From SZAS-79 sp963844255 (lineage in GTDB: Bacteria > Pseudomonadota > Gammaproteobacteria > Burkholderiales > SG8-39), in contig CAWJNP010000017.1 in NCBI GenBank assembly GCA_963844255.1, positions 179,602 to 243,601 on the forward strand: a stretch of DNA of 64,000 nucleotides, written 5' to 3'. The notes under the pieces were generated by a model. It made no database searches and had not been told where the DNA came from. It saw only the letters and a list, made by a program, of their open reading frames with translations. A program made the position numbers and the translations under genes. How positions within the stretch are numbered: position 1 is the first letter of the stretch; every line of letters starts with the position of its first letter. Below, one piece after another: positions 45,880-54,677 of this stretch.

Positions 45880-46607
45880 GTTCCGGAGTTCGCGATGACC
45901 GCGAGTCCCTCGAGGACCAGATTGTCGACGTAGCGGCAGGGCACGGCGTCGATCTGCTCGATCAGTGCGCGCCCGGCGCCCCCGCTGACGATGCATGTCG
46001 CATCCGTGCCAAGGCGGCGCGCCATGCGCTCAACGGCGCCGGCCTGCGCGTGCCAGCAGCCCGATTCGATCGCGTCGATGGTATTGCGCGGCGTGCCCTG
46101 GAATCTTCCTTCCTGCAGGGGCAGCCGCCCGGTGTGCTCGTGCAGGACAAAGCGCATCAGGTCCACGCCGGGCAGGATCAGGCCGCCTTCGAATACGCCT
46201 TCGGCCGAGAGCACGTCGATGGTCGTCGCGGTGCCGGAATTCACCACCAGGCAGGCGCCGGACTGCAGTGCGCGCGCCGCCACCAGCGCAGCCCAGCGGT
46301 CGGGGCCCAGCTGCCCGGGATGCTCATAGGCGCTCCTGACGCCGCAGCGTTCGAGCTCGCCATGCAGCCAGTGGGGCTCGGCCTCGAAAATGCTGGTCCA
46401 GTTGACGATCAGCTGGTGGGCCGCATCGCCCGCAACGTTGGAGATGATGATCTGCGCCGGATCGGCGTGCGTTGCAGCGAAGGGATTGATGTCGTGGTTC
46501 GCGGCTGCGAATTCGATCAGCGAGACGGTGGCGAGGCTGTTCCAGGCGCGGCCGTCGTGCCAACCCCATTTCACGCGCGAATTGCCCGCGTCGATGGCGA
46601 GGATCAT
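45876..46607 (-). CDS. coaX: Type III pantothenate kinase CoaX
   Basis: A 243-residue ASKHA-fold kinase for the first CoA step. LAIDAGNSRVKWGWHDG is the phosphate-1 loop, GPDRWAALVAARA the pantothenate site, and VVNSGTATTIDVLS the second phosphate motif. ILPGVDLMR and IVSGGAGRALI complete the fold. It overlaps birA and the SPOR gene by four bases each, indicating tight translational coupling. Confidence 0.95.
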   Translation of the reverse strand: MILAIDAGNSRVKWGWHDGRAWNSLATVSLIEFAAANHDINPFAATHADPAQIIISNVAGDAAHQLIVNWTSIFEAEPHWLHGELERCGVRSAYEHPGQLGPDRWAALVAARALQSGACLVVNSGTATTIDVLSAEGVFEGGLILPGVDLMRFVLHEHTGRLPLQEGRFQGTPRNTIDAIESGCWHAQAGAVERMARRLGTDATCIVSGGAGRALIEQIDAVPCRYVDNLVLEGLAVIANSGT

Positions 46608-47407
46608 GCCGCCTCCGCGCGCATCACCGTGCCGCTCGAGACGCAGCGCAGGCCGCGCCGGTTGCGCAGCATCAGGGCGCCGTCCGCTGCGATTCCCTCG
46701 GCAATGCCGGCAACGATGCGTCCGTCGGCGATCCGCACGCGCATGCGCGCGCCCTGCTGCGCGTGCATGGCTTCCCATGCATCGCGGAAGGCTGCAAGCC
46801 CGCCGGTGTCGAAAGCGCGCAGGGTGCGGATCAGTTCGGCCACGAGGCGCACGGCAATCGCGTTGCGCGCGGGCATCGGGGCGATCAATCCGGCGAGTGC
46901 GGCGATGCGGCGTCCCAAGCGTGCCTCGAGCCCTGCCTGCGCGTGGCAGTTGATGCCTACGCCGAGGACCGCGCTCACCCGTCCGGCGGAGGAGCGTGTT
47001 TCGATCAGAACGCCACCGAGCTTGCCTTCGCCCGCGAGCAGGTCATTCGGCCATTTCAGCGCGACCCCTTCGGCACCGAGGGAGCGCAGCGCATTCGCGA
47101 GGCCCACCCCCGTTGCGAGCGACAATCCGTGCAGTCGCGTGACCGGGCCCGCGAAAGTCCAGCGCAGTGAAAACATCAGCGCACTGCCGGGGCTCGCATG
47201 CCAGCGGCGGCCGCGCCGCCCGCGTCCCGCGGTCTGCTCTTCGGTCAGAAGAAGCACGGGCCCCGGGGCGCCCTCGCGCAGGAGCAGTTCGGTGTTCGTC
47301 GAACCGCAGCGCTTGTGCACCTCGACCGCAAGCGTCTCGCCGTGTCCCGCAAGGCCGGCGCGGATGGTATCGGCATCAAGGGCATCGGGCGTCAGGCTTG
47401 GGTTCAC
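46604..47407 (-). CDS. birA: Biotin--[acetyl-CoA-carboxylase] ligase BirA, catalytic only
   Basis: About 267 residues with only the ligase and C-terminal domains: CGSTNTELLL near 32, TEEQTAGRGRRGRRWHASPGSALMFSL for biotinyl-AMP, WPNDLLAGEGKLGGVLIE and GVGINCHAQ. The N-terminal winged-helix repressor domain of E. coli BirA is missing, so it should not regulate biotin genes. I chose GTG at 47407 as start because it is the first plausible codon after the upstream stop at 47416; no good ribosome-binding site is seen. Confidence 0.92.
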   Translation of the reverse strand: MNPSLTPDALDADTIRAGLAGHGETLAVEVHKRCGSTNTELLLREGAPGPVLLLTEEQTAGRGRRGRRWHASPGSALMFSLRWTFAGPVTRLHGLSLATGVGLANALRSLGAEGVALKWPNDLLAGEGKLGGVLIETRSSAGRVSAVLGVGINCHAQAGLEARLGRRIAALAGLIAPMPARNAIAVRLVAELIRTLRAFDTGGLAAFRDAWEAMHAQQGARMRVRIADGRIVAGIAEGIAADGALMLRNRRGLRCVSSGTVMRAEAA

Positions 47408-47415
47408 GGGAAAGT

Positions 47416-48915
47416 TCAAAAAGGCCTGCCGTTGGGTTTCAGGCGGATTCCCGGCTTCAGCCGTTTCCAGGCGAACTCGCTCGGGTCCGCGATCATCGGT
47501 CCCGGCGCCTTGGCCACGAGGATCTCCTCGGCGATCGGGGTGAAGTCCGCGCGGAAGTGTACCGAACTCTTGTTGACGAGGATGCCCTTTGCGGTGGGTT
47601 CGATCCCGACGAACCGGTACAGTTCCTGGTCGGCGAGCTGGGTCTTCTTGCTGGCCAGCACGATCCGCACGCCTTCGATCTCGAGGCAGGCCGACAGGCC
47701 GAGTTCCATTTTCGCACCGCGGTAGAACGGCCCCTTGCACAGCAGTTTGCCGTCCGACAGGGCTTCGACGCGATAGCGGGCCTTCAGCGGTGCGTCGCCG
47801 GGGATGCCCGACTTGCCGCCCAGCGAGAGTTCGATGGTGCTGCCGATTCCGGCGCGGTGCGCCGCTTCGGCTGCGGCCGGGTCGACCATGACGCCCAGGG
47901 CGGCGCCGCGTCCGCCCAGGCCGGCACGGTTTGCGAGGAGTGCCCTCAGCATGCCCGTGGTGTCCGAATCGCCGCCGGCGCCGGGGTTGTCCTGCGTGTC
48001 GGCAATGACCACCGGGCGGGCGGCACGCGCGGCGATCGCCAGCGCGCGTTTCACTGCCTCATCCGCGGCGTATACCGGGGCGTCGAACTCGGCCTCGATG
48101 GATTCGATGCGATTGGCGAGCGCGTCGGCGGTTTCGCGTGCGGCGCCCGCGCTGGTTCCATAGGCCAGCACGACCGGACCGCACTCGGGAAAGTCCGCAG
48201 CCGGGAACCCCGGCGTGAACGACAGCGTCGGCACCGCAGCGGACTGCATCTTGGCGAGTTCCGCGTAAAGCGTCCTCGAAGGCTCGAGGTCGGTGCATTG
48301 CGCCGACAGCGGGATCAGGAACGGAATGCGACGTACTGCAACGTGCGGGCGTGCCATCCCGTCGAGCCGCTGCGCGAGCAGGAATGCCGTACGTCCGCCG
48401 GTGTCGGCCATGTCGACGTGCGGGTAGGTGCGGTAACCCACCAGTGCATCTGCGCAGTCGATCATCTTCTGGGTGACGTTCGCGTGCAGGTCGAGGCTTG
48501 CCATCACGGGGATGTCCGCCCCGACGGCCCGGCGCACGCGTGCGAGCAGTTCGCCTTCACCGTCGTCCAGATGCTCGGTCACCATCGCGCCGTGCAGGTC
48601 GAGGTACACCGCATCGGGCCGCGCGTCGCGGATGCCTTCGACAATCATGGTCGCGATGCGTTCGAACGCGTCCTCGGTGACGTGCGCCGAGGGCTCGGCT
48701 GCCGCCCACGCGGTCGGCACCAGCACATGGCGCGTGCCCTTCATCTGCTCGATGAAACCGGCGATCGGCAGGTTTCTCGCCACCATGGTCTCGAGCATCT
48801 CGCCACCGCGCTGCAGGCCGGGCCAGCCCTTGGCGCGTTCGAAATTCAGGTAGGTGGCCTTGCTCGGTGCGAAGGTGTTGGTCTCGTGCTGGAATCCACC
48901 GATCGCGATGCGCAT
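47416..48915 (-). CDS. M81 family metallopeptidase (MlrC-like)
   Basis: A 499-residue protein of the M81/DUF1485 family, whose member MlrC hydrolyses linearised microcystin. Zinc-site motifs are GGFQHETNTFAPS (about 7-19), YLDLHGAMVTEHLDDGEGELL, SLDLHANVTQKM and YRTYPHVDMADTG. The C-terminal part (TQDNPGAGGDSDTTGMLRALL) is also conserved. It begins two bases after the ATPase gene stop, so it belongs to the peptide ABC operon and probably cleaves what that system imports. No signal peptide is seen, so it is cytoplasmic. Confidence 0.9.
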   Translation of the reverse strand: MRIAIGGFQHETNTFAPSKATYLNFERAKGWPGLQRGGEMLETMVARNLPIAGFIEQMKGTRHVLVPTAWAAAEPSAHVTEDAFERIATMIVEGIRDARPDAVYLDLHGAMVTEHLDDGEGELLARVRRAVGADIPVMASLDLHANVTQKMIDCADALVGYRTYPHVDMADTGGRTAFLLAQRLDGMARPHVAVRRIPFLIPLSAQCTDLEPSRTLYAELAKMQSAAVPTLSFTPGFPAADFPECGPVVLAYGTSAGAARETADALANRIESIEAEFDAPVYAADEAVKRALAIAARAARPVVIADTQDNPGAGGDSDTTGMLRALLANRAGLGGRGAALGVMVDPAAAEAAHRAGIGSTIELSLGGKSGIPGDAPLKARYRVEALSDGKLLCKGPFYRGAKMELGLSACLEIEGVRIVLASKKTQLADQELYRFVGIEPTAKGILVNKSSVHFRADFTPIAEEILVAKAPGPMIADPSEFAWKRLKPGIRLKPNGRPF

Positions 48916-48917
48916 GG

Positions 48918-50606
48918 TCAGGAAGCCTGTGGTGTGGTTTGGGATCCGGAAAAGGAAAAATTGCGACCCGGCGCGGCGTCGAACAGCGCGCGGGTGTATT
49001 CGTGCTGCGGGGTGCTGAACACCTGCCCGGCGGGGCCGTATTCGACGATCCGGCCCTGCGACATGACCGCGACCTGGTCGCAGATCTGCGCCGCGACGCG
49101 CAGGTCGTGCGTGATGAACAGCATCGCGAGGTTGAGCCTGCCGCGGATCTCCTCGAGCAGTTCGAGCACCTGTGCCTGGACCGAAACGTCGAGCGCCGAT
49201 ACCGCCTCGTCGGCGATCAGCAGTTCGGGTTCCATCGCGAGTGCGCGCGCAATGCAGATGCGCTGACGCTGGCCGCCTGAAAACTGATGCGGATAGCGCG
49301 CCAGCGCCGCGGGGTCCATGCGAACGAGTTCCATCAGCCGGCGCGCGCGCTCGAGCGCGTCTTTGCGGGATATGCCGTAATTGAGCGGGCCCTCGATTAC
49401 GGCTTCTTCGACCGTGCGACGCGGATTGAGGGAACGGTAGGGGTCCTGAAAGACGATCTGTACCTTTTGTCGCAGGGGTCGCAACGCCGAAACGCCGAGC
49501 GTGGCAATGTCCACGCCTGACAGACGGATATCTCCCGACGTGGGGTCGATCAGGCGGACGATGCAGCGCGCCACGGTGGATTTTCCCGAGCCGGATTCGC
49601 CGACGATGCCAAGGGTCTGACCGCGGCGGATTTCGATGTTCACGTCATCTGCTGCGCGAACTTCGTTGCGCTTGCCGAACCAGCCGCCCCGCGCGTAGGT
49701 TTTCCCGAGTTTGTGGGTGGACAGCACCACCGGCGCGGACGCATCGGCCGGCCGCGCGTGCGGCTGCAGCGATGGCACCGAACCGATGAGCATCTTCGTG
49801 TAGTCATGCTGCGGGTGGACGAGCACGTCCTGTTTCGGACCGAATTCGACCAGTTCTCCCAGACGCAGCACCGCGACGCGCTGCGCGATGTCGGCGACCA
49901 CGCCGAAGTCGTGGGTGATGAACAGCACCGCGGTGCCGTGGCGCGCCTGCAGGTCGGCGATCAGCAGCAGGATCTGCGCCTGCGTGGTGACGTCGAGCGC
50001 CGTGGTGGGTTCGTCTGCGATCAGCAGGGCCGGTTCGAGCACCAGCGCCATGGCGATCATGATGCGCTGGCGTTGTCCGCCCGAGAGCTGGTGGGGGTAG
50101 GACGCCGCAATGCGCGGCGGGTCGGGCAGGCTCACTTCGCCCAGGATGGCGAGGATCTTCGCCTGGCGCTCCGCGGGCGAGAGCGCGGTGTGCTCGCGCA
50201 GCACCTCCTCGATCTGGTCGCCGCAGGTCATCACCGGGTTGAGCGCCGTCATCGGTTCCTGGAACACCATCGACATGCGCACCGCACGCAGCTTGCGCAG
50301 TCGATCGACAGAAGCGCGCGTGATGTCTTCTCCCGCAAGGTGTATCGAGCCCGACGTCACCGGCAGTGTCTTGGGCAGCAGCCCCATGACGCATTGCGCG
50401 ATCACCGATTTTCCGGAGCCCGATTCCCCGACCAGGCAGACGATTTCGCCGCGTTCGACCGTGAACGAGACCTTGCTCACCGCATGCGCGCGATCGCCCC
50501 CGCCGGGCAGCGCGATCGACAGGTCGCGAACCTCGAGCACAGGTGCATCGCGCTTCGCGCCTGCGGGGCCGCCCTCCTGCGGATTGGCCATCGGTTCGTC
50601 GTTCAC
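48918..50606 (-). CDS. Dipeptide/oligopeptide ABC transporter ATPase, two fused domains
   Basis: A 562-residue protein with two nucleotide-binding domains (DppD-like plus DppF-like). Walker A loops are GESGSGKSV and GESGSGKST; signatures are LSGGQRQR and FSGGQRQR; Walker B segments are LLIADEPTTALD and LLIADEAVSALD. The second carries EAVSALD where EPTSALD is usual. A C-terminal oligopeptide extension (HPQHDYTKMLIGSVPSL) follows each half. The GTG start overlaps the permease stop (GTGA). It powers import through the two permeases upstream. Confidence 0.93.
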   Translation of the reverse strand: MNDEPMANPQEGGPAGAKRDAPVLEVRDLSIALPGGGDRAHAVSKVSFTVERGEIVCLVGESGSGKSVIAQCVMGLLPKTLPVTSGSIHLAGEDITRASVDRLRKLRAVRMSMVFQEPMTALNPVMTCGDQIEEVLREHTALSPAERQAKILAILGEVSLPDPPRIAASYPHQLSGGQRQRIMIAMALVLEPALLIADEPTTALDVTTQAQILLLIADLQARHGTAVLFITHDFGVVADIAQRVAVLRLGELVEFGPKQDVLVHPQHDYTKMLIGSVPSLQPHARPADASAPVVLSTHKLGKTYARGGWFGKRNEVRAADDVNIEIRRGQTLGIVGESGSGKSTVARCIVRLIDPTSGDIRLSGVDIATLGVSALRPLRQKVQIVFQDPYRSLNPRRTVEEAVIEGPLNYGISRKDALERARRLMELVRMDPAALARYPHQFSGGQRQRICIARALAMEPELLIADEAVSALDVSVQAQVLELLEEIRGRLNLAMLFITHDLRVAAQICDQVAVMSQGRIVEYGPAGQVFSTPQHEYTRALFDAAPGRNFSFSGSQTTPQAS

Positions 50607-51541
50607 ACGCGCTTCGCCATTTTCGGGTCCAGCGTGTCGCGCAGGCCGTCGCCGAGGATGTTGACCGCGAGTACCGTGACCGCAAGCACCACGCCGGGAA
50701 AGAACACGTTGTGCGGGTACTCGACGAATTGCACCCGTCCCTCGGCCATGATGTTGCCCCAGGTCGGGATATCGGGCGGCAGGCCCACGCCAAGGAAGGA
50801 GAGGATCGCCTCGACCAGGATCGCCGCGCCGCAAATGTACGTGCCCTGCACGACCAGCGGCGCAATGCAGTTGGGCAGGATGTGGGACACCATGATCTTC
50901 CATGCCGGCGTGCCCAGCGAAACCGCGGCCTCGACGTAGGGCTCCTCGCGGATCGAAAGCACCAGCGAGCGCACGAGGCGGGTCACGCGCGGAATCTCGG
51001 GAATCGAGATCGCGACGATCACCGTCAGCGGGCTGCCCCGCCACAAGGCCACGAGCGCGATCGCGATCAGGATCGCCGGGATCGACATCAGTCCGTCCAT
51101 GAAGCGCATCAGGATGCCATCGAGCCAGCGCAGGTAGCCCGACATCAGTCCGAAGGCGATGCCGAAGACCAGCGAAAGCACGGCCGCGGCCAGGCCGACC
51201 ATCAGTGATACGCGCGCGCCGTAGATGACCCGGCTGTAGATGTCGCGGCCGAAGGAGTCCGAGCCCATGATGAACGTGTGTTTGAGCGTGTCGCCATCGA
51301 GCGTGGTGATCTCGCCCGCCTGTCCCGGCCGCAGGTCGCGGCTGCCGGCATCGAACAAGGTGGGATCGACGGTGCCGAGCAGGGGTGCGGCAATCGCGAC
51401 AAGCACCAGCAGCAGGAGCACCAGGCCGCCGATGCGCACCGACCAGTTGCGCCGGACGCGTTCCCACGCGCTTTCGTAGCGCATGACCGACGCCGATTCG
51501 ACCGACAGCGCGGCCCTGTCCAGAACGGGGGTGTCGGCCAT
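50603..51541 (-). CDS. Peptide ABC transporter permease (DppC-like)
   Basis: A 312-residue permease. It has an N-terminal OppC segment (ESAWERVRRNWSVRIGGLVLLLLVLVAIAAPLLG), then five more helices and the EAA loop EEPYVEAAVSLGTPAWKIMVSHILPN that docks to the ATPase. GSDSFGRDIYSRVIYGARVSL is the standard DppC stretch. It overlaps both neighbours by one to four bases. Confidence 0.93.
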   Translation of the reverse strand: MADTPVLDRAALSVESASVMRYESAWERVRRNWSVRIGGLVLLLLVLVAIAAPLLGTVDPTLFDAGSRDLRPGQAGEITTLDGDTLKHTFIMGSDSFGRDIYSRVIYGARVSLMVGLAAAVLSLVFGIAFGLMSGYLRWLDGILMRFMDGLMSIPAILIAIALVALWRGSPLTVIVAISIPEIPRVTRLVRSLVLSIREEPYVEAAVSLGTPAWKIMVSHILPNCIAPLVVQGTYICGAAILVEAILSFLGVGLPPDIPTWGNIMAEGRVQFVEYPHNVFFPGVVLAVTVLAVNILGDGLRDTLDPKMAKRV

Positions 51542-52482
51542 CAGTAGCGGATCCGCGGGTCAAAGAACACGTAGGACAGGTCGACCAGCAGGTTGACCAC
51601 GACGTAGGCAAACGAAAACAGCAGGATCACGCCCTGGATGGTCGGGAAGTCGCGCGCCAGCACGGCGTCCACGGTCAGCCGGCCCAGACCGGGAATCGCG
51701 TATACCGATTCGGTGACCACGACGCCACCGATCAGCAGCGCCACGCCCAGTCCTATGACCGTCGCAATCGGCACCGCCGCATTGGCGAGCGCATGGCGCA
51801 CCAGCACGCGCGACTCGGACAGTCCCTTGGCGCGCGCCGTGCGGATGTAATCCTCGCCGAGCGTCTCCAGCACCGCGGCACGTGTGACACGCGCGATCAG
51901 TGCAATGTAGATCACCGACAGCGTGATTGCCGGCAGTATCAGGTGGCGCAGGAAGGGCACGAAGCCGTCCGCGATCCGCCGGTAGCCCTGTACCGGAAGC
52001 CAGCCGAGCTTGAGCGAGACGAACCAGATCAGGATGTAGGCGAGTACGAAGATCGGGATCGAGAATCCGAGCACCGAGAAACCCATCAGCGCGCGATCCA
52101 GCCAGCCGCCGAAGCGCCAGGCGGCCAGCACGCCCAGCGGCACGGCAACCAGCACCGCGAGGATGATCGTCACCGTCGCCAGCGCCAGCGTCGGCTCGAG
52201 GCGCTGGCTGATCAAGGTCGTGACTTTCATCTTGAAGTAGAACGATTCACCCAGATCGCCAGAGAGCATCTGGCCCAACCAGATGCCGAACTGCACCGGT
52301 ATCGAGCGGTCGAGACCCAGCGTCGCGCGGATCTTCGCGATCTGCTCGACGTTGGCGGCATCCCCCGCAAGGATCGCCGCCGGATCACCCGGCGTGAGGC
52401 GCAGCAGCAGAAACACCAGTACGGCAACGATCACCAGTACCGGGATGGTGGCGGCGAGGCGGCGGGCGATGAATGGGAACAT
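51541..52482 (-). CDS. Peptide ABC transporter permease (DppB-like)
   Basis: A 313-residue permease with six helices. FIARRLAATIPVLVIVAVLVFLLLRLTPGDPAAIL is the DppB N-terminus, the RADLGESFYFKMKVT-like periplasmic segment follows, and the EAA loop is LETLGEDYIRTARAKGLSESRVLVRHALAN. I used the second Met (52482), which matches the family start; six more residues are possible. It is separated from the binding-protein gene by an 11-pair hairpin. Confidence 0.92.
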   Translation of the reverse strand: MFPFIARRLAATIPVLVIVAVLVFLLLRLTPGDPAAILAGDAANVEQIAKIRATLGLDRSIPVQFGIWLGQMLSGDLGESFYFKMKVTTLISQRLEPTLALATVTIILAVLVAVPLGVLAAWRFGGWLDRALMGFSVLGFSIPIFVLAYILIWFVSLKLGWLPVQGYRRIADGFVPFLRHLILPAITLSVIYIALIARVTRAAVLETLGEDYIRTARAKGLSESRVLVRHALANAAVPIATVIGLGVALLIGGVVVTESVYAIPGLGRLTVDAVLARDFPTIQGVILLFSFAYVVVNLLVDLSYVFFDPRIRY

Positions 52483-52504
52483 GGAAACCAGTGGGCGCAA
52501 ATGA

Positions 52505-52532
52505 CGCGGCCCCGGGAAATGCCGGGGCCGCG
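52505..52532. terminator. Strong hairpin between binding-protein and permease genes
   Basis: CGCGGCCCCGG and CCGGGGCCGCG form a perfect 11-pair GC stem with a six-base loop, 15 bases past the binding-protein stop. There is no T-run. It probably gives partial termination or 3' protection, so the binding protein exceeds the permeases, as in other ABC operons. Confidence 0.75.
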
Positions 52533-52547
52533 CTCAGTTGTGGTCGC

Positions 52548-54134
52548 TCAGTTCTTCTTCATGTTCCAGTACAGGTTGCCGTTGCTGATGAAGAATCCGG
52601 TGATGTTCTTGCGCGCGGCGACCGGCTGCACGTACTCGCCCAGGGGCACATGGGTGGCGATCTCGAATGCACGCGCCTGGATGTCGTTGGCGAGTTTCTT
52701 TTTCTTGGCCGGGTCGGTCGCACGCATGAATTCCGCGCGCATTGCGGTCAGTTTCTCGTCGCTCGCCCATCCGAACCAGCCGGACTTCAGCCCGCGCGTA
52801 TCCAGTGCAGCGTTGGCGATCGGGTTCCAGATGTCATGCGCCTGCCAGGCCGTGAGGAACATGTCCCAGCCGCCCTGCGCGACCGGGTCCTTCTTCGCGC
52901 GCCGGCCGACCAGGGTCTGCCAGTCCATCGCCTGCAGGTCGACCTTGAAACCGGCCTGGCGCATCAGTTGCGCGGCCACGTCCGGAAGTTTCTGGATCGA
53001 GGCGAGGTCGGTGGGCTTCATGAGGACCACCGGGGTGCCGTCGTAGCCGGACTCCTTGAGCAGCTGCTGGGCCTTGCGCATGTTCGACTTCGACTGGATA
53101 TCGCTGCCGAACGGGCTGCCGTAAGGCGTGCCGCAGGTGAACATGGAGGGACAGGTGCGGTACAACTCCTTGATGCCGACCTGCGCCTTGAGGAAGGGTT
53201 CCTGCGCAAATGCAGCCATCGCGGCCTGCCGCACCTTGGGGTTGTCGAAAGGCTTGTGCAGGTGGTTGAAGCGCGCCATGTACTGCAGACCGGCCGGCGC
53301 CGGTTTGTGAATGACCACGCCGTCGGCTTTCTTCAGCGATTCGTATACCTCGAACGCGGGTGCCTCGAGGATGTCGACTTCGCCCTTGATCAGCGCGTTG
53401 GCCTGCGCCTGGCCGTCGCGCAGCGCAAGGTTCCATTCGACGCGGTCGACGTAGACGTGCTTTCCGCCGGCCGAACCCGAGGGCGGCTCGTTGCGCGCCA
53501 CGTATTTGGTGTTCTTGAGGTAGACCGCCTTGTCGCCGGGCTTGAACTCGTCCTTCTTGAAGATGTACGGGCCCGAGCCGGTGTAGTCGTCGATCTGCTT
53601 GAACGCATCGGTGTCGGCTACGCGCTTGGGCATGATGAAGGGCACGTTCGATGAAGGCTTGCCGAGCGCCTCGAGCACGAAACCGCAGGCCTCGCCGAGG
53701 AAGATGCGGAACGTGTCCGGCGAAGGCGAATCCATGCGGTCAACGAAGGTCATCAGCGCCGAGCCCATCGCGTCGCGCTTGCCCCAGCGGGCGAGCGAGG
53801 CGATCACGTCTTCGCCCGTGACCGGTTTGCCGTCGTGGAATGCGAGGCCTTTGCGCAGTTTGAAAGTCCACAGACGGTGGTCGGGAGATTCGGTCCAGGT
53901 GTCGACCATCTGCGGCTTGATTTCGTTCTTTTCGTTGGTGCCGAACAGCGTGTCGTAGATCATGTAGCCGTGGTTGCGGCTCATGTAGGCCGTGGTCCAG
54001 ATCGGGTCCAGGATCGCGAGATTCGAGTGCGGCACGACGCGCAGGACCTTGTCCTGGGCGGAGGCGATCGATCCGAACGCGCCGGCAAGGGCGAGCAGCG
54101 AAACGGCAGCAGTGGCAAGACGGCGAACGTTCAT
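52548..54134 (-). CDS. Peptide ABC transporter substrate-binding protein (SBP_bac_5)
   Basis: About 528 residues: signal peptide (NVRRLATAAVSLLALAGAFGSIASA) followed by a family 5 binding fold. LRVVPHSNLAILDPIWTTAYMSRNHGYMIYDTLF is the typical opening, KLRKGLAFHDGKPVTGEDVIASLARW the conserved hinge segment, and DDYTGSGPYIFKKDEF follows. A CPSMFTCGTPYG cysteine pair may form a disulfide. GTGAGGAAA precedes the ATG at 54134, which I prefer over 54146. It opens a unit of at least five genes running to the M81 peptidase. The ligand is probably a peptide. Confidence 0.93.
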   Translation of the reverse strand: MNVRRLATAAVSLLALAGAFGSIASAQDKVLRVVPHSNLAILDPIWTTAYMSRNHGYMIYDTLFGTNEKNEIKPQMVDTWTESPDHRLWTFKLRKGLAFHDGKPVTGEDVIASLARWGKRDAMGSALMTFVDRMDSPSPDTFRIFLGEACGFVLEALGKPSSNVPFIMPKRVADTDAFKQIDDYTGSGPYIFKKDEFKPGDKAVYLKNTKYVARNEPPSGSAGGKHVYVDRVEWNLALRDGQAQANALIKGEVDILEAPAFEVYESLKKADGVVIHKPAPAGLQYMARFNHLHKPFDNPKVRQAAMAAFAQEPFLKAQVGIKELYRTCPSMFTCGTPYGSPFGSDIQSKSNMRKAQQLLKESGYDGTPVVLMKPTDLASIQKLPDVAAQLMRQAGFKVDLQAMDWQTLVGRRAKKDPVAQGGWDMFLTAWQAHDIWNPIANAALDTRGLKSGWFGWASDEKLTAMRAEFMRATDPAKKKKLANDIQARAFEIATHVPLGEYVQPVAARKNITGFFISNGNLYWNMKKN

Positions 54135-54264
54135 GGGTTTCCTCACTTTGAATGTGACTCGGATCAGGTTAGCTCAAGCTTTGCAGCGCAGCAAGTCGGC
54201 TGGTCGCATGCGATTTCGATGGCGTGAGCCCGGCCCGTTTGCGCACTGGGCGAAAAAGGTACAC

Positions 54265-54326
54265 TGGCAGCAATTCACCCGGAAACCCGCGTCTGAATGT
54301 CATTCACCAGCGAAAATGGCAGCAAT
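54265..54326 (+). repeat. Direct repeat R1 (TGGCAGCAAT ... TGGCAGCAAT)
   Basis: TGGCAGCAAT at 54265-54274 and again at 54317-54326, exactly 52 bases apart, with CCCGGAAACCC just after the first and a run of A before the second. R2 at 57373-57434 has the same plan. Diverged ends of an insertion sequence (IS21-type ends carry internal repeats) are one reading. Confidence 0.6.
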
Positions 54327-54329
54327 CAC

Positions 54330-54611
54330 ATGCGCCCGATGCGGCTGGCGATGCTTTATCTGATGCTTGCCGACGGCGGCCGGCACACCGCCGCTGCGCT
54401 GGCCGAGGCGATCGGTGCGGGCAAGCGGACGGTATACAGGGACATCGAACGTCTGCGTGCCGCAGGACTCAAGGTCGAAGGGGCATCGCGGCTCGGTTAT
54501 CAATTACTGGAATTTCCCGAACTTGGGCCGCTGTTTCTGACACGTGCCGAGCGCACCACGCTGATTGGGCTTGCCCCGGCAGCGTTGAAGACGAAACTGC
54601 GCGGTTTGTAG
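54330..54611 (+). CDS. Truncated HTH (WYL/YafY-type) transcriptional regulator
   Basis: About 93 residues containing only the DeoR/HTH_11 domain: RLAMLYLMLADGGRHTAAALAEAIGAGKRTVYRDIERLRAAGLKVEG, then ASRLGYQLLEFPELGPLFLTRAERTTL, the segment that leads into a WYL domain in full-length proteins of over 200 residues. It stops soon after, so it is probably a remnant, though a functional short repressor is possible. It starts right beside repeat R1; longer in-frame starts (54297) would translate R1 itself. Confidence 0.6.
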   Translation: MRPMRLAMLYLMLADGGRHTAAALAEAIGAGKRTVYRDIERLRAAGLKVEGASRLGYQLLEFPELGPLFLTRAERTTLIGLAPAALKTKLRGL

Positions 54612-54677
54612 GGCAGAATGCGACGCGCGCGGCCGCAGGGCCGCAACGCCACGAATAATTCAAGGGGGAAGGCAGAC

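Noticed and set aside
47167..49266. 699-codon plus-strand frame opposite birA, M81 peptidase and ATPase genes
   Set aside because: Spans three well-supported minus-strand genes; composition is that of an antisense frame.
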